Origin: Actinocatenispora sp963815125
GTDB taxonomy: Bacteria > Actinomycetota > Actinomycetes > Mycobacteriales > Micromonosporaceae
Length of the DNA: 64,000 nucleotides
Direction: 5' to 3'
NCBI GenBank assembly: GCA_963815125.1
Contig: CAWFFM010000002.1
Location: 930,001 to 994,000, forward strand
Part shown: positions 37,206 through 46,181 of the stretch, piece after piece
Numbering within the stretch: position 1 is the stretch's first letter
Layout of the letters: the number at the start of each line of letters is the position of its first letter
Made by a program: the position numbers and the translations under genes
The notes under the pieces: generated by a model
The model's input: only the letters and a program-made list of their open reading frames with translations
What the model was told of the DNA's origin: nothing
The model's database searches: none

Positions 37206-38504
37206 TCAGCTGGTCCGCGACCCTGACCAACGGAACAGGTCCCGGGCCCGGCGGATGGCCGACCCCGCCGCACCGTCGGGATCATCCGTATCCGGATCCA
37301 CCTGTGCCGAGGCGTCCCGCAGCACCGCCGGCAGCCGCTCCGCCAGGGCCGGGTCGTCGGCCCGCACCCCCGGTACGCTGCTGTTCGCCTCGATCGCGCT
37401 GGTGTAGACCTCCAGGACCCGTTGCGCCACGACCGGCCAGTCGTACGCGGCGACAACCTCACCGGCCCGGTCCCGTAGTGCCCGCCGGCGGGCCGCATCG
37501 TCGAACAGACCGGCGAGTTCGCCGGCCAGAGCACCCGCGTCGCCGGTCCGGAACAGCGCGCCGGCCTGCCCTCCGTCCAATACCCGACGGAACGCGTCCA
37601 GGTCGCTTGCCAGTACCGGGGTCCGCGCCGCCATCGCCTCGGTGAGGATCATCCCGAAGGACTCACCACCGGTGTTCGGTGCGCAGTAGACCTCGACCGA
37701 ACGCAGCATCCGCGCCTTGTCCTGCTCGGACACCTTGCCGAGGAAGGTCACCCGACCACGCAGCGAATCCGGTACCCGGGCCAGCAGTTCCGCCTGCTCC
37801 CCCGGTCCGGCGACCAGCAGACGCAGGTCCCGGCGCTCGGGTACCAGCGCGGCCAACGCGTCGACGAGGATGCCGAAGCCCTTGCGGGACTCGGTGAAAC
37901 GGCCGAGGAAACCCACCGTCGTGGCGGTTCCGGTGACCTGGGGACCCGGCCAGCCGGGAAGCGGCGCGGCCTCGGCGTAGCGCTCCACGAGCACTCCGTT
38001 GGGTATCTCCACCGCCCCGCCGCCCAGATGCTCGACCTGCGCCCGCCGGGCGAGCGCGCTGACCGCTATACGAGCGGTGATCTTCTCCAGCACCAGTTGG
38101 AGCACGCCCTGGGCGGCGAGCAACGCCTTCGAACGGCCCCCGGTGGCGAAATGGAAGGTGGCCACCACCGGCCCGCGCGCCGCCAGACAGGCCATCAGCG
38201 ACAGACTCGGTGACATCGGCTCGTGCACGTGCAGTACGTCGAAGCGACCGTTGGACATCCAGCGACGCACCCGCGACGCAGAGATCGGTCCGAACGAGAC
38301 CCGTGCGACCGAACCGTTGTACGGCAACGCGACAGCCCGTCCGGCCGACACCGCGTACGGCGGCATGCCCGCCTCGTCCTCGGCCGGTGCCAGCACACTC
38401 ACCTGGTGACCGAGCCCGATCAGGGTCTCCGCCAGGTCCCGGACGTGGCCCTGCACACCGCCGGGGGTGTCGAAGGAGAACGGGCAGACCATTCCGATGC
38501 GCAT
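37206..38504 (-). CDS. pimA: Phosphatidylinositol alpha-mannosyltransferase
   Basis: GT-B fold, GT4-family enzyme that puts the first mannose from GDP-mannose on phosphatidylinositol at the cytoplasmic face. The 432-residue product starts at ATG 38502-38504. The acceptor loop FDTPGGVQGHV, VLHVHEPMSPSLS, VGFLGRFTESRKGF and the nucleotide-binding GGESFGMILTEAMAA are all present. The last 50 residues are an acidic tail longer than in mycobacterial PimA. It directly follows the acyltransferase gene (7-nt gap), completing a pgsA-acyltransferase-pimA operon. Confidence 0.93.
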   Translation of the reverse strand: MRIGMVCPFSFDTPGGVQGHVRDLAETLIGLGHQVSVLAPAEDEAGMPPYAVSAGRAVALPYNGSVARVSFGPISASRVRRWMSNGRFDVLHVHEPMSPSLSLMACLAARGPVVATFHFATGGRSKALLAAQGVLQLVLEKITARIAVSALARRAQVEHLGGGAVEIPNGVLVERYAEAAPLPGWPGPQVTGTATTVGFLGRFTESRKGFGILVDALAALVPERRDLRLLVAGPGEQAELLARVPDSLRGRVTFLGKVSEQDKARMLRSVEVYCAPNTGGESFGMILTEAMAARTPVLASDLDAFRRVLDGGQAGALFRTGDAGALAGELAGLFDDAARRRALRDRAGEVVAAYDWPVVAQRVLEVYTSAIEANSSVPGVRADDPALAERLPAVLRDASAQVDPDTDDPDGAAGSAIRRARDLFRWSGSRTS

Positions 38505-38511
38505 CGCGTCC

Positions 38512-39516
38512 TCAGTTCGCCGGTGCGCCACCGTCGGCCAGCGCCGACGGCCCGCTGGTGTCGGCGGCCGGAGGGTCGGCGGCCGGTCGGTCCTGCTGAT
38601 CGTCCAACCAGAGACGGGCCAGCATGTGCCAGTCCGTCGGGTGCTCGGCGATACCGAGCGCCAGCGCGTCGGCCATCTGCTGGGTGAGGTCCGCTGCCCG
38701 CTGCGCCAGTGTGCCGGTCGCCGAGGTGCTCAGGGGGCCAGTCAACTTCGCGTAGGTGCCGTGCTCGCCGTACCACAGCGACACCGCGAACAACGGGCGC
38801 CCGGTCTGCAGGGCCAACAGCGCCGGCCCGGCCGGCATCCGGGTCGGGTGCCCGAAGAACTGGACCGGCACGCCCCGGGCGGACAGGTCCCGGTCGGCCA
38901 GCAGCGCCACCAGGTGCCCGTCGCGCAACCGGTCGGCGAGGACCTCCATCGGTGGTCGCGCACCACCACGGGTGGGCAGGATCTCCATGCCCAGCGCCTC
39001 ACGGTAGGCAAGGAAACGCCGGTACAGGCCCTCGGGTCGAAGCCGCTCCGCGACGCTGGTCAGCGGCAGGCCCTGCGAGGTCGCCCAGACGCCGGCCAGT
39101 TCCCAGTTGGCGGAGTGTGGCAGAGCCAGTACGCTGCCCTGCCGGGCCACTTCGAACAGTTCCGGGGTCGTCATGTGGAAGGACCGACCGATCGTCTCGA
39201 CCGACAGGTCCGGTAGGCGGAAGGCTTCCATCCAGTAGCGCGCATAGGAGCGCATACCGGCGCGTACGAGCGCGGCGAGTTCGTCGTCACTGACCGGACC
39301 GACCACCCGACGCAGGTTGCGACCCAACTGCCACGGTCCGCGGCCGCCGAGCCGGGTCGCCTGGTCGGCGCCTGCGCGAAACAGTGCCCGGGCCATGCCG
39401 GCGGGCAGGATCCGTACCAGTTTCCAGCCTGCTGCATAGCTCAGCTCGGTGACGCGTCCGGACCAGCCGGGCGTGTCGTCGACCGGGACGGTGGATGGCT
39501 GGTCGCGGACCGTCAC
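38512..39516 (-). CDS. Phosphatidylinositol mannoside acyltransferase (LpxL/HtrB-like)
   Basis: 334-residue membrane-associated acyltransferase. The HxxxxE catalytic motif is LPHSANWELAG. The later RGGARPPMEVL and ADRDLSARGVPVQFFG match the bacterial lauroyl-acyltransferase family to which mycobacterial PatA belongs. From context it should acylate PIM1 or PIM2 mannose. GTG 39514-39516 overlaps the pgsA stop as GTGA, and the Pro/Asp/Ala-rich C-tail is disordered. Confidence 0.92.
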   Translation of the reverse strand: MTVRDQPSTVPVDDTPGWSGRVTELSYAAGWKLVRILPAGMARALFRAGADQATRLGGRGPWQLGRNLRRVVGPVSDDELAALVRAGMRSYARYWMEAFRLPDLSVETIGRSFHMTTPELFEVARQGSVLALPHSANWELAGVWATSQGLPLTSVAERLRPEGLYRRFLAYREALGMEILPTRGGARPPMEVLADRLRDGHLVALLADRDLSARGVPVQFFGHPTRMPAGPALLALQTGRPLFAVSLWYGEHGTYAKLTGPLSTSATGTLAQRAADLTQQMADALALGIAEHPTDWHMLARLWLDDQQDRPAADPPAADTSGPSALADGGAPAN

Positions 39517-40211
39517 CGGGGCGGCCCCGCCGGACGACCACCGGACGCCGCGTTACCGGATCGGGCTGCCGCCGCGACCGGTCGCCCGGGAAGCGGGGTA
39601 CGGCTACCGGCAGACTCACGGTAGACGTGCACGATCCGCTGCCCGGCCGTGAACAGCGTCAGCGCGGCGAGCAGCCACAGCGTTACCGCGAAGACGTAGG
39701 GCACACCGAGAATGTCCAGCAGCGCACCCACACCGATCAGCACCAGGCGTTCGGCCCGCTCCGCGACACCCACGTTGCACTCGATGCCGACGCTCTGCGC
39801 GCGGGCCTTCGCGTACGAGACGACCTGCCCGGCGGCGAGGCAGATCAGCGCCGCGGCTGCGGCACCGGACTGCCCGGACGTGGCGAGCCAGAACGCCACC
39901 GAACCGAAGACGGCCGCGTCGGCGATCCGGTCCATTGTGGAGTCGAGGAACGCGCCGAACGGGGTCGAGTAGCCACGGGCCCGGGCCATCGCACCGTCGA
40001 GCATGTCGGTACATACGCTGAGCGTGATGATCACCAGTCCGGTCAGCAGCCAGCCACGGGTCACGAAGACCAGTGCGCCCACAAGCACGCCGCAGGTACC
40101 GAGGACGGTGACCACGTCCGGCGAGACGCCGGCGCGCACCAGCCGTCCACCCACCGGATCGAACAACCGCGCCAGCCGGGCCCGACCCAGGACGCTGAAG
40201 ATCTTCGCCAT
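39513..40211 (-). CDS. pgsA: Phosphatidylinositol phosphate synthase (CDP-alcohol phosphotransferase)
   Basis: Integral-membrane enzyme joining CDP-diacylglycerol to inositol phosphate. The full CDP-alcohol phosphotransferase signature DG-x2-AR-x8-G-x3-D-x3-D is visible from DGAMARARGY through DSTMD. The 232-residue product starts at ATG 40209-40211 after GGAGG with short spacing. It is the first gene of the pgsA-acyltransferase-pimA set. The long open frame upstream of the ATG overlaps the divergent EF-G-like gene and is not coding. Confidence 0.93.
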   Translation of the reverse strand: MAKIFSVLGRARLARLFDPVGGRLVRAGVSPDVVTVLGTCGVLVGALVFVTRGWLLTGLVIITLSVCTDMLDGAMARARGYSTPFGAFLDSTMDRIADAAVFGSVAFWLATSGQSGAAAAALICLAAGQVVSYAKARAQSVGIECNVGVAERAERLVLIGVGALLDILGVPYVFAVTLWLLAALTLFTAGQRIVHVYRESAGSRTPLPGRPVAAAARSGNAASGGRPAGPPR

Positions 40212-40447
40212 GCCTCCGCCAGGACTTGGGATCCCTCGCGGCGGCAGCTGCCATCGCGAGGTCGATCGCCCGTCAGCGAGCGAACCACCACCATATCGGG
40301 TGGCTGGAAGCTCATCGCGCGAGCACTCCGGAAACCGGGCGGCGCCGGGTTGTGTCTGGATTCGAGCGGGTGTGTGATCGCAGAAAGGCAGTGCCCGGCG
40401 GCAGGGTGTGTTCTTCCGCAACAAGGATCCGACCAGGAGGTAGCGTA

Positions 40448-42640
40448 ATGGCACAAAAGGGTGCGGGCCCGGGTAAAGGGTCCGAGAAAGGGGTCACCGG
40501 CGACGCGCCGGTGGTGACACGCCCCGACGAGGTACGCAACGTGGTGCTGGTCGGACATTCCGGAACCGGCAAGACCACTCTGGTCGAGGCGTTGCTCGCG
40601 GCCACCGGCACCATCGCGCGTGCCGGAACCGTCGTCGACGGCAACACGGTCTGCGACCACGACCCTGCGGCGGTACGCCAGCAGCGCTCGGTCAACCTGG
40701 CGCTGGCTCCCGTCCTGGTGGACGGAGTCAAGATCAATCTGCTGGACACCCCGGGTTACGCCGATTTCGTCGGTGAACTGCGCGCAGGCCTGCGTGCCGC
40801 GGACGCGGCCCTCTTCGTGATCTCCGCCGTCGACGGAATGGATGCCGCGACCATCACGCTGTGGGAGGAATGCGCTGCGGTCGGCATGCCCCGCGGCGTG
40901 GTGGTCACCCGGCTGGACCACCCTCGGGCCGACTTCGACGAGACCGTCGCGCTGTGTCGGCGGGTGTTCGGTGACGGTGTGCTCCCGCTGTACCTCCCGG
41001 TACACGGTGAGCGGGGTGCCGACCCGGAGGGTAGTGAGCCGATCGTCGGGTTGGTGGGGCTGCTCACCGGCCGGGTCCTCGACTACACCAAGGGCTTCCC
41101 GCCCGTCGAGCACGAACCGCAGGCCGACCACGCCGAGGCGATCGAGGACGCCCGCAACGAGCTGATCGAGGGGATCATCGCCGAGAGCGAGGACGAGACC
41201 CTGATGGACCGCTACCTCGACGGCGAACCGATCGAGGAATCGACCCTGGTGTCCGATCTGGAGAAGGCCGTCGCCCGTGGCTCCTTCTACCCGGTCATAC
41301 CGGTCGACGCACCAACCCAGGTAGGTCTGGACGCGGTGCTGTCCGGGATCGTACGGGGCTTCCCCGCACCGCCCGAGCACACCTTGCCGGCCGTCACCGG
41401 ACTCGACGGCACACCACGGGACCTGCTGCGCTGCGATCCGGACGGTCCGCTGGTCGCCGAGGTGGTCAAGACGACCGTGGACGCGTACGTCGGACGGGTG
41501 TCACTGGTCCGGGTGTTCTCCGGCACGCTGACCCCGGAGACCGCGGTACACATCTGTGGGCACGGTCTGGCCGAGCGTGGCCACCCCGACCACGACGCCG
41601 ACGAACGGATCACCCACCTGTACACCCCCCTGGGGGTGAACCTGCGGGAGACAGCGGCCTGTATCGCCGGCGACCTGTGCGCGGTGACCAAGTCGGGCAG
41701 CGCCGAGACCGGCGACACGATCTCCGACCGGGACGATCCGTTGCTGGTGGCGCCCTGGCAGATGCCCGAACCACTGCTGCCGGTCGCCGTGGTCGCACGT
41801 ACCCGCAGCGACGAGGACGCCCTGGCCCGCAACCTCGCCCGACTCACCGCAGGGGACCCCACCCTGCGGCTGGAACGCAATGCCGAGACCCGGCAGCTGG
41901 TGTTGTGGTGCATGGGTGAGGCGCATGCCGAGGTCGTACTGGACCGGCTGCGCGCCGGTGGTACCGAGATCGACACCGAGCCGATCCGGGTGGCGATGCG
42001 CGAGACGTTCGTGGCCACGGCCAGCGGGCACGGTCGGCATGTCAAGCAGTCCGGGGGCCACGGCCAGTACGCCGTCTGCGACATCGAGGTGACCCCGCTG
42101 CCGGCCGGCTCCGGATTCGAGTACGTGGACAAGGTGGTGGGCGGTGCCGTACCGCATCAGTACATCCCCAGCGTGGAGAAGGGCGTCACCGCCCAACTGG
42201 CGCAGGGGCTGGTCGCCGGCTTCCCGGTGGTGGACGTACGGGTGACCCTCACCGACGGCAAGGCGCACTCGGTGGACTCCTCGGACGCGGCCTTCCAGAC
42301 CGCGGGCGCGCTGGCACTCAAGGACGCCGCCCGCGACGGCCACATGACCCTGCTCGAACCGGTCGACCAGGTCACCGTACGGGTGCCGGACGGTTATGTC
42401 GGTACGGTGCTCAGCGACCTGTCCGGCCGACGTGGCCGCGTGCTGGGAACCGAGCAGGAGCCCGGCGACCGTACCGTGATCCGGGCCGAGGTACCGGCCA
42501 CCGAACTGACCCGGTACGCCATCGAGCTGCGGTCGGTGAGCAGCGGCACGGGCAGCTTCACCCGCGGATTCGGCCGGTACGAACCGATGCCCGCGCAGTT
42601 GGCCGAGCAGGTACGCCGGGAACACGCGCCGGGCGCCTGA
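40448..42640 (+). CDS. Elongation factor G-like GTPase (EF-G2 type)
   Basis: 730-residue EF-G paralogue with all five domains. The P-loop is GHSGTGKTT (residues 36-44) and G3 is LLDTPGYADF. G4, NKxD in true EF-G, reads TRLD, and the switch I RGITI motif is replaced by RSVNLALAP. Domain IV keeps SGGHGQYAVCDIEV and VVGGAVPHQYIPSV. From memory, mycobacterial EF-G2 (FusA2) lacks ribosome-stimulated GTPase, so this is likely an accessory factor rather than the translocase. ATG 40448 follows AGGAGG (40435-40440). It is divergent from pgsA and convergent with marR (10-nt gap). Confidence 0.9.
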   Translation: MAQKGAGPGKGSEKGVTGDAPVVTRPDEVRNVVLVGHSGTGKTTLVEALLAATGTIARAGTVVDGNTVCDHDPAAVRQQRSVNLALAPVLVDGVKINLLDTPGYADFVGELRAGLRAADAALFVISAVDGMDAATITLWEECAAVGMPRGVVVTRLDHPRADFDETVALCRRVFGDGVLPLYLPVHGERGADPEGSEPIVGLVGLLTGRVLDYTKGFPPVEHEPQADHAEAIEDARNELIEGIIAESEDETLMDRYLDGEPIEESTLVSDLEKAVARGSFYPVIPVDAPTQVGLDAVLSGIVRGFPAPPEHTLPAVTGLDGTPRDLLRCDPDGPLVAEVVKTTVDAYVGRVSLVRVFSGTLTPETAVHICGHGLAERGHPDHDADERITHLYTPLGVNLRETAACIAGDLCAVTKSGSAETGDTISDRDDPLLVAPWQMPEPLLPVAVVARTRSDEDALARNLARLTAGDPTLRLERNAETRQLVLWCMGEAHAEVVLDRLRAGGTEIDTEPIRVAMRETFVATASGHGRHVKQSGGHGQYAVCDIEVTPLPAGSGFEYVDKVVGGAVPHQYIPSVEKGVTAQLAQGLVAGFPVVDVRVTLTDGKAHSVDSSDAAFQTAGALALKDAARDGHMTLLEPVDQVTVRVPDGYVGTVLSDLSGRRGRVLGTEQEPGDRTVIRAEVPATELTRYAIELRSVSSGTGSFTRGFGRYEPMPAQLAEQVRREHAPGA

Positions 42641-42641
42641 G

Positions 42642-42663
42642 CGCGGAGGTTCAGTCCTCCGCG
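42642..42663. terminator. Bidirectional hairpin whose loop holds the MarR stop codon
   Basis: CGCGGAGG (42642-42649) and CCTCCGCG (42656-42663) form a perfect 8-bp stem with loop TTCAGT. It starts just after the EF-G-like stop, and the TGA of the convergent MarR gene lies in the loop. It can serve both transcripts. Confidence 0.6.
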
Positions 42664-43151
42664 GACAGCGCGTCCAGGGCGGGTAGGGCAGCGATCAACG
42701 CGTCCCGTTGCCCGGGGCTGAGTGCGGCCAGCCGGTCACGCAGTACCCGGGAACGGGCCGACCGGCTGCCCTTGATCAGTTCCTCACCCTCGCTGGTGGC
42801 CCGGATCAGGCTGGCCCGGCCGTCGGCCGGATCCGGTTCGCGGCGGACATAGCCGGCCGCCTCCAGGCCGACCACGACCCGGGTCATGGTCGGTGCGCTG
42901 ACCCCTTCCCGGCTGGCCAGGTCCCCCGAGCGCAACGGGCCGAAACTCACCACGGTCGCCAGCGCCGCGACGGAGGAGTGCCCCAGAAGCGCGGGCGCTT
43001 CCCGCCGCAGCATCCGGTTGAGCCGCGACATCGCCACGAACAGCCGACCAGCGGCGTCCTCGTCGCCCCGGCCCTCGTCGTGGCCGCCGGCGCCGTGGCT
43101 CGCCGCCTGCCGTACCGACGCGGACGCCCTGGCTGTGTCACGCACGTGCAT
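42651..43151 (-). CDS. MarR-family transcriptional regulator
   Basis: 166-residue winged-helix repressor. The helix-turn-helix region (SVAALATVVSFGPLRSGDLA, then SAPTMTRVVVGLEAAGYVRR) and the wing DPADGRASLIRATSEG are typical MarR. The first 35 residues are polar and non-conserved. ATG 43149-43151 is directly abutted by G-rich sequence; a GTG two codons inside has better SD spacing and may be the true start. No obvious effluent or catabolic target is adjacent, so it may control genes elsewhere. Confidence 0.85.
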   Translation of the reverse strand: MHVRDTARASASVRQAASHGAGGHDEGRGDEDAAGRLFVAMSRLNRMLRREAPALLGHSSVAALATVVSFGPLRSGDLASREGVSAPTMTRVVVGLEAAGYVRREPDPADGRASLIRATSEGEELIKGSRSARSRVLRDRLAALSPGQRDALIAALPALDALSAED

Positions 43152-43279
43152 CCCCCGGTCTCGTCCCTACGCCCGGCACCCAGCGGTGGACCGGCGGTAC
43201 CGCGGCCGGTACACCGCGATACCGCCATCATGACCCCCACCCGTAGGCCGGCCGGCACGAGGCGGCAAACCACCGGGAT

Positions 43280-43308
43280 GCGGCCCGGACCCATCGGGTC
43301 CGGGCCGC
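43280..43308. terminator. Hairpin downstream of the sigma-partner gene
   Basis: GCGGCCCGGACCC and GGGTCCGGGCCGC form a perfect 13-bp stem with an ATC loop, 17 nt past the stop of the membrane-protein gene on the minus strand. It closes the sigma factor operon before marR. Confidence 0.65.
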
Positions 43309-43324
43309 GCTCCCCGCCAGGTGT

Positions 43325-44515
43325 TCAGTTTCCGAAGAAGTACCGCCCACGCATCTGGTAGACCTCGCGCTCGGCTTCGATGTGGCTGATCGTACGACGG
43401 ACACCGGTCCGGGCATCGATCAGCTGAACCGTCCCCTCGGTGGGGCTACTGAAGACGGCCACGATGTCGGACCCCGTGTACCGGACCGCGTTCCAGCTCT
43501 GCCCACCGTCCAGATCCACCACGCCGCGCGGAAGGTCGTAGCGTCGGATCGCCTTGCCGGTGCGCAGACTGACAGCCAGTACGTCCTCGGGGACACCGTA
43601 ACGGCCGGAGTGTCCCTGGCTCCGCCACACCTGGATCGGTAGCAGCAGCTCGGCGTCGGCGTGGGTCGGTGGCCCGAAGAGGAGGCCGTCCGGGAGCACC
43701 TTCTCATCCGGATTGAGCTCGTGTACCACAGCCATCGTGAGTCTCCTGGTGGTGCTGCCGGTGACCGGATCGACCAGTGAGAGCTGGAAGCGCGCAGGGT
43801 CCGGGACCAACCAGAGCTTTCCCGTGGTCGTGACACTGGCCAACGTCCATCTGTCAGTGCCGTTCACGCGGATCGGCGTGGTGCGCCCCGTCCTCGTCTG
43901 CACCAGGACACTGCCACGGATCGCACCCGGCGAACCCACCACGAGCCATTCGCTGTTGCTCGACCAGCCCAGCACACCGCCGGCCGGGAGTTCGGTGATG
44001 CGGGTACCGGTCAGGTCACGAAGCGCCAGGTGCCCCCGCGTGCGGTACACGACGAAACGGCCGTCCGGCGACAGCGACGCATCGAACCCGCCACGACCTG
44101 CCCAGTGGTCGGCCGGCAACGCGTAGCGCGTACCGTCCGCGGCCAGCACACCTGGCCACCAGGCATGTCGAGCCGGATAGCCGTACGTCAGCGCCGCCGG
44201 GCCGATCCCATGACCGGTGGGCAGTGTGTCGTCCGGAGCACCCAGGTGCACGGTGGCCGGGATCCAGTCGGCGCGCGACACTGTGGTGGTGTCCGCGACC
44301 TGGACGGTCGGTACCGACGGCGCACCGCTCTGGTGCCGCCCGCCGACCACCGTCACGGTGCCGACGACCAGTGCCCCCAGCGCGGCCACCGCGACCGGCA
44401 GTGCCAGCATCCGTTGACGCCGCCGGCGCACACCGGCACGGTACGCGGAGGTGGACACCTCGAACGCAGCGACGTCACCGGCCAACTCGTCCAGTCTTCC
44501 CTTGAGATCCGTCAT
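43325..44515 (-). CDS. Membrane-anchored beta-propeller-like partner of the sigma factor
   Basis: 396 residues: a short cytoplasmic helix (MTDLKGRLDELAGDVAAF), one membrane segment after a RRRRQR stop-transfer cluster (about residues 36-56), and a large exported domain with repeated strand patterns such as SLSPDGRFVVY and GWSSNSEWLVV. These suggest a six- or seven-bladed propeller. The ATG overlaps the sigma stop as ATGA, so the two are co-translated. Such proteins follow SigE-family ECF genes in many actinomycetes and may act as anti-sigma or sensor. No zinc-binding anti-sigma motif (HxxxCxxC) is present. Confidence 0.75.
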   Translation of the reverse strand: MTDLKGRLDELAGDVAAFEVSTSAYRAGVRRRRQRMLALPVAVAALGALVVGTVTVVGGRHQSGAPSVPTVQVADTTTVSRADWIPATVHLGAPDDTLPTGHGIGPAALTYGYPARHAWWPGVLAADGTRYALPADHWAGRGGFDASLSPDGRFVVYRTRGHLALRDLTGTRITELPAGGVLGWSSNSEWLVVGSPGAIRGSVLVQTRTGRTTPIRVNGTDRWTLASVTTTGKLWLVPDPARFQLSLVDPVTGSTTRRLTMAVVHELNPDEKVLPDGLLFGPPTHADAELLLPIQVWRSQGHSGRYGVPEDVLAVSLRTGKAIRRYDLPRGVVDLDGGQSWNAVRYTGSDIVAVFSSPTEGTVQLIDARTGVRRTISHIEAEREVYQMRGRYFFGN

Positions 44516-45024
44516 CGCATGGCCTCCCTCTGTTCCACGACACGGCCAAGATCCGGTAGGGCCACGCGCAGTCGGGCCAAGGCACGGTGCGCCAACGTCT
44601 TCACCGTGCCGACCGAACACCCCAACAGCACCGCGGTCTCCGCCTCGGTCCGATCCTCGAAGTACCGGGCCACGACGACGGCACGCTGCCGTGGGGTCAG
44701 CGTGCCCAATGCGGCAACCAACACCACTTTGCGCACCGTCGCCTCAGACTCGTCGTCGCCGCTGCGCTCAGGGACCTCGCCGACACAGTCCTCGGCAATC
44801 CTCGAACGGCGCCGCCACCGCGACACCTGCTCGTGGTACATGGCCTTCCGCACGTACGCGTCCGGATTGTGCAGTCGGGCCCACCGGGCCACGGCCTTGG
44901 TCAGCGCCGACTGCAACAGATCCTGCGCGGCATGCCGATCCCCGGTCAGCAGGTACGCCACCCGGGACAGCTTCTCGCCATGCTCGGCGAAGAAAGTGGT
45001 GAAGCCTTCGAAGGTGTTGTCCAC
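44512..45024 (-). CDS. ECF RNA polymerase sigma factor, SigE family
   Basis: 170-residue extracytoplasmic-function sigma factor. Region 2 contains VAYLLTGDRHAAQDLLQSAL and the -10-recognising WARLHNPDAYVRKAMYHE. Region 4 has LTPRQRAVVVARYFEDRTEAE with the helix-turn-helix VGTVKTLAHRALARLR. GTG 45022-45024 with GGGAG upstream gives the family-typical N-terminus; the frame upstream is not conserved. The gene is translationally coupled to its membrane partner, and a candidate autoregulatory promoter lies 35 nt upstream. Confidence 0.9.
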   Translation of the reverse strand: MDNTFEGFTTFFAEHGEKLSRVAYLLTGDRHAAQDLLQSALTKAVARWARLHNPDAYVRKAMYHEQVSRWRRRSRIAEDCVGEVPERSGDDESEATVRKVVLVAALGTLTPRQRAVVVARYFEDRTEAETAVLLGCSVGTVKTLAHRALARLRVALPDLGRVVEQREAMR

Positions 45025-45058
45025 CGCTGCTCCCGTCTCGACACCCGGTACACCGGCT

Positions 45059-45087
45059 AAGACGACGAGCTGCACGCAAACGTTGAC
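45059..45087 (-). promoter_or_regulatory. Candidate ECF promoter of the sigma factor gene
   Basis: On the minus strand, GTCAAC (45087-45082) and CGTCTT (45064-45059) are separated by 17 bases. These resemble the -35 and -10 elements used by ECF sigma factors, and the site lies 35 nt before the sigma GTG. Autoregulation is common for such sigma factors; the match is by eye only. Confidence 0.35.
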
Positions 45088-45197
45088 ATGTACACGGCCG
45101 AGGTCGACCGGGCAGGGCCGGCTCGAAAGCCGCCTGCCGCTGCGGTGCCGCCATACCCGCGGACCGGCGCCGGTGGGCACACCGACGCCACCGTGGG

Positions 45198-46181
45198 TCA
45201 GGCGATCCGGCGGACCGGTTCGCCGGCCAACCAGCCGATGATGTCCTGTACGGCCTGCCGGTAGTAGCCGGCGTAGTTGTCCCGGGTGACGTAGCCCAGG
45301 TGCGGTGTGGTCAGCACCCCGGGAGCCGAGCGCAGCGGGTGATCGGCCGGCAGCGGCTCCTGCTCGTACACATCCATGCCGGCGCCGGCGATCCAGCCTT
45401 CCCGCAGCGCCCGGAGCAGGGCCGACTGATCCACGATCGCGGCCCGGGAGGTGTTCACCAGGACCGCCTGTGGGCGCATCGCGCGAAACGCGGTCTCGTC
45501 CACCAGCCCGCGGGTCCGTTCACCGAGCACCAGGTGGATCGACACGATGTCCGAGGTGGACAGCAGCTGCTGCTTGCTCGCGCACAGGCGTACCCCGGCC
45601 GGTCCGGTGCGCTCATCGGTCAGGTTCTCGCTCCAGGCCTGTACGTCCATCCCGAACGCCTGGCCCACCCGCGCGACCCGGCTGCCGATCTTACCGAAAC
45701 CGAGCAGTCCGAGCGTGTGACCGGCGAGGTCAGCGCCCAGGGTGCTCTGCCACGGGCCGGAGGTCCGCAGCGCGTGGTGCTCGTCGACCAGATGCCGGCT
45801 GAGGCCGAGGATGAGCGCCCAGGTCAGCTCGACCGTCGGTTCGGTCCGGCTGGTCGTGCCGCACACCACCACGCCGTTGTCCGCTGCCGCGGCCAGGTCG
45901 ATCGACGCGTTACGCATCCCGGTGGTGACCAGCAACCGAAGCCCGGGCAGCGCCGCGAGGACCTCGGCCGGGAAACGGGTCCGCTCCCGCATCGCCACCA
46001 CCACCTGGTAACCGGCCAGGGCGGTGGTCACCTCGGTGGGGTCCAGATGCCGGGAGAAGAAGGTCACCTCCACCACACCGGCCAGCGCGGACCAGTCGGC
46101 CACCGAGCGGGCCACGTCCTGGTAGTCGTCGAGCACCGCGCAGCGCAGCGGCTGCCCGCCCTCCGGCAGGGGCTCAGACAT
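45198..46181 (-). CDS. D-2-hydroxyacid dehydrogenase family protein
   Basis: 327-residue NAD(P)-dependent oxidoreductase. The nucleotide loop is GLLGFGKIGSRVARVG. Catalytic residues are the Arg in LVNTSRAAIVD, the Glu in DVYEQEPLP and the His in LTTPHLGYV, which together make a complete Arg-Glu-His triad. Phosphoglycerate, glyoxylate or other 2-keto acids are all possible substrates. It lacks the C-terminal ACT domain of SerA. The start (ATG 46179-46181) lies inside the HIT gene's last codons (8-nt overlap), so the two are co-translated. Confidence 0.87.
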   Translation of the reverse strand: MSEPLPEGGQPLRCAVLDDYQDVARSVADWSALAGVVEVTFFSRHLDPTEVTTALAGYQVVVAMRERTRFPAEVLAALPGLRLLVTTGMRNASIDLAAAADNGVVVCGTTSRTEPTVELTWALILGLSRHLVDEHHALRTSGPWQSTLGADLAGHTLGLLGFGKIGSRVARVGQAFGMDVQAWSENLTDERTGPAGVRLCASKQQLLSTSDIVSIHLVLGERTRGLVDETAFRAMRPQAVLVNTSRAAIVDQSALLRALREGWIAGAGMDVYEQEPLPADHPLRSAPGVLTTPHLGYVTRDNYAGYYRQAVQDIIGWLAGEPVRRIA

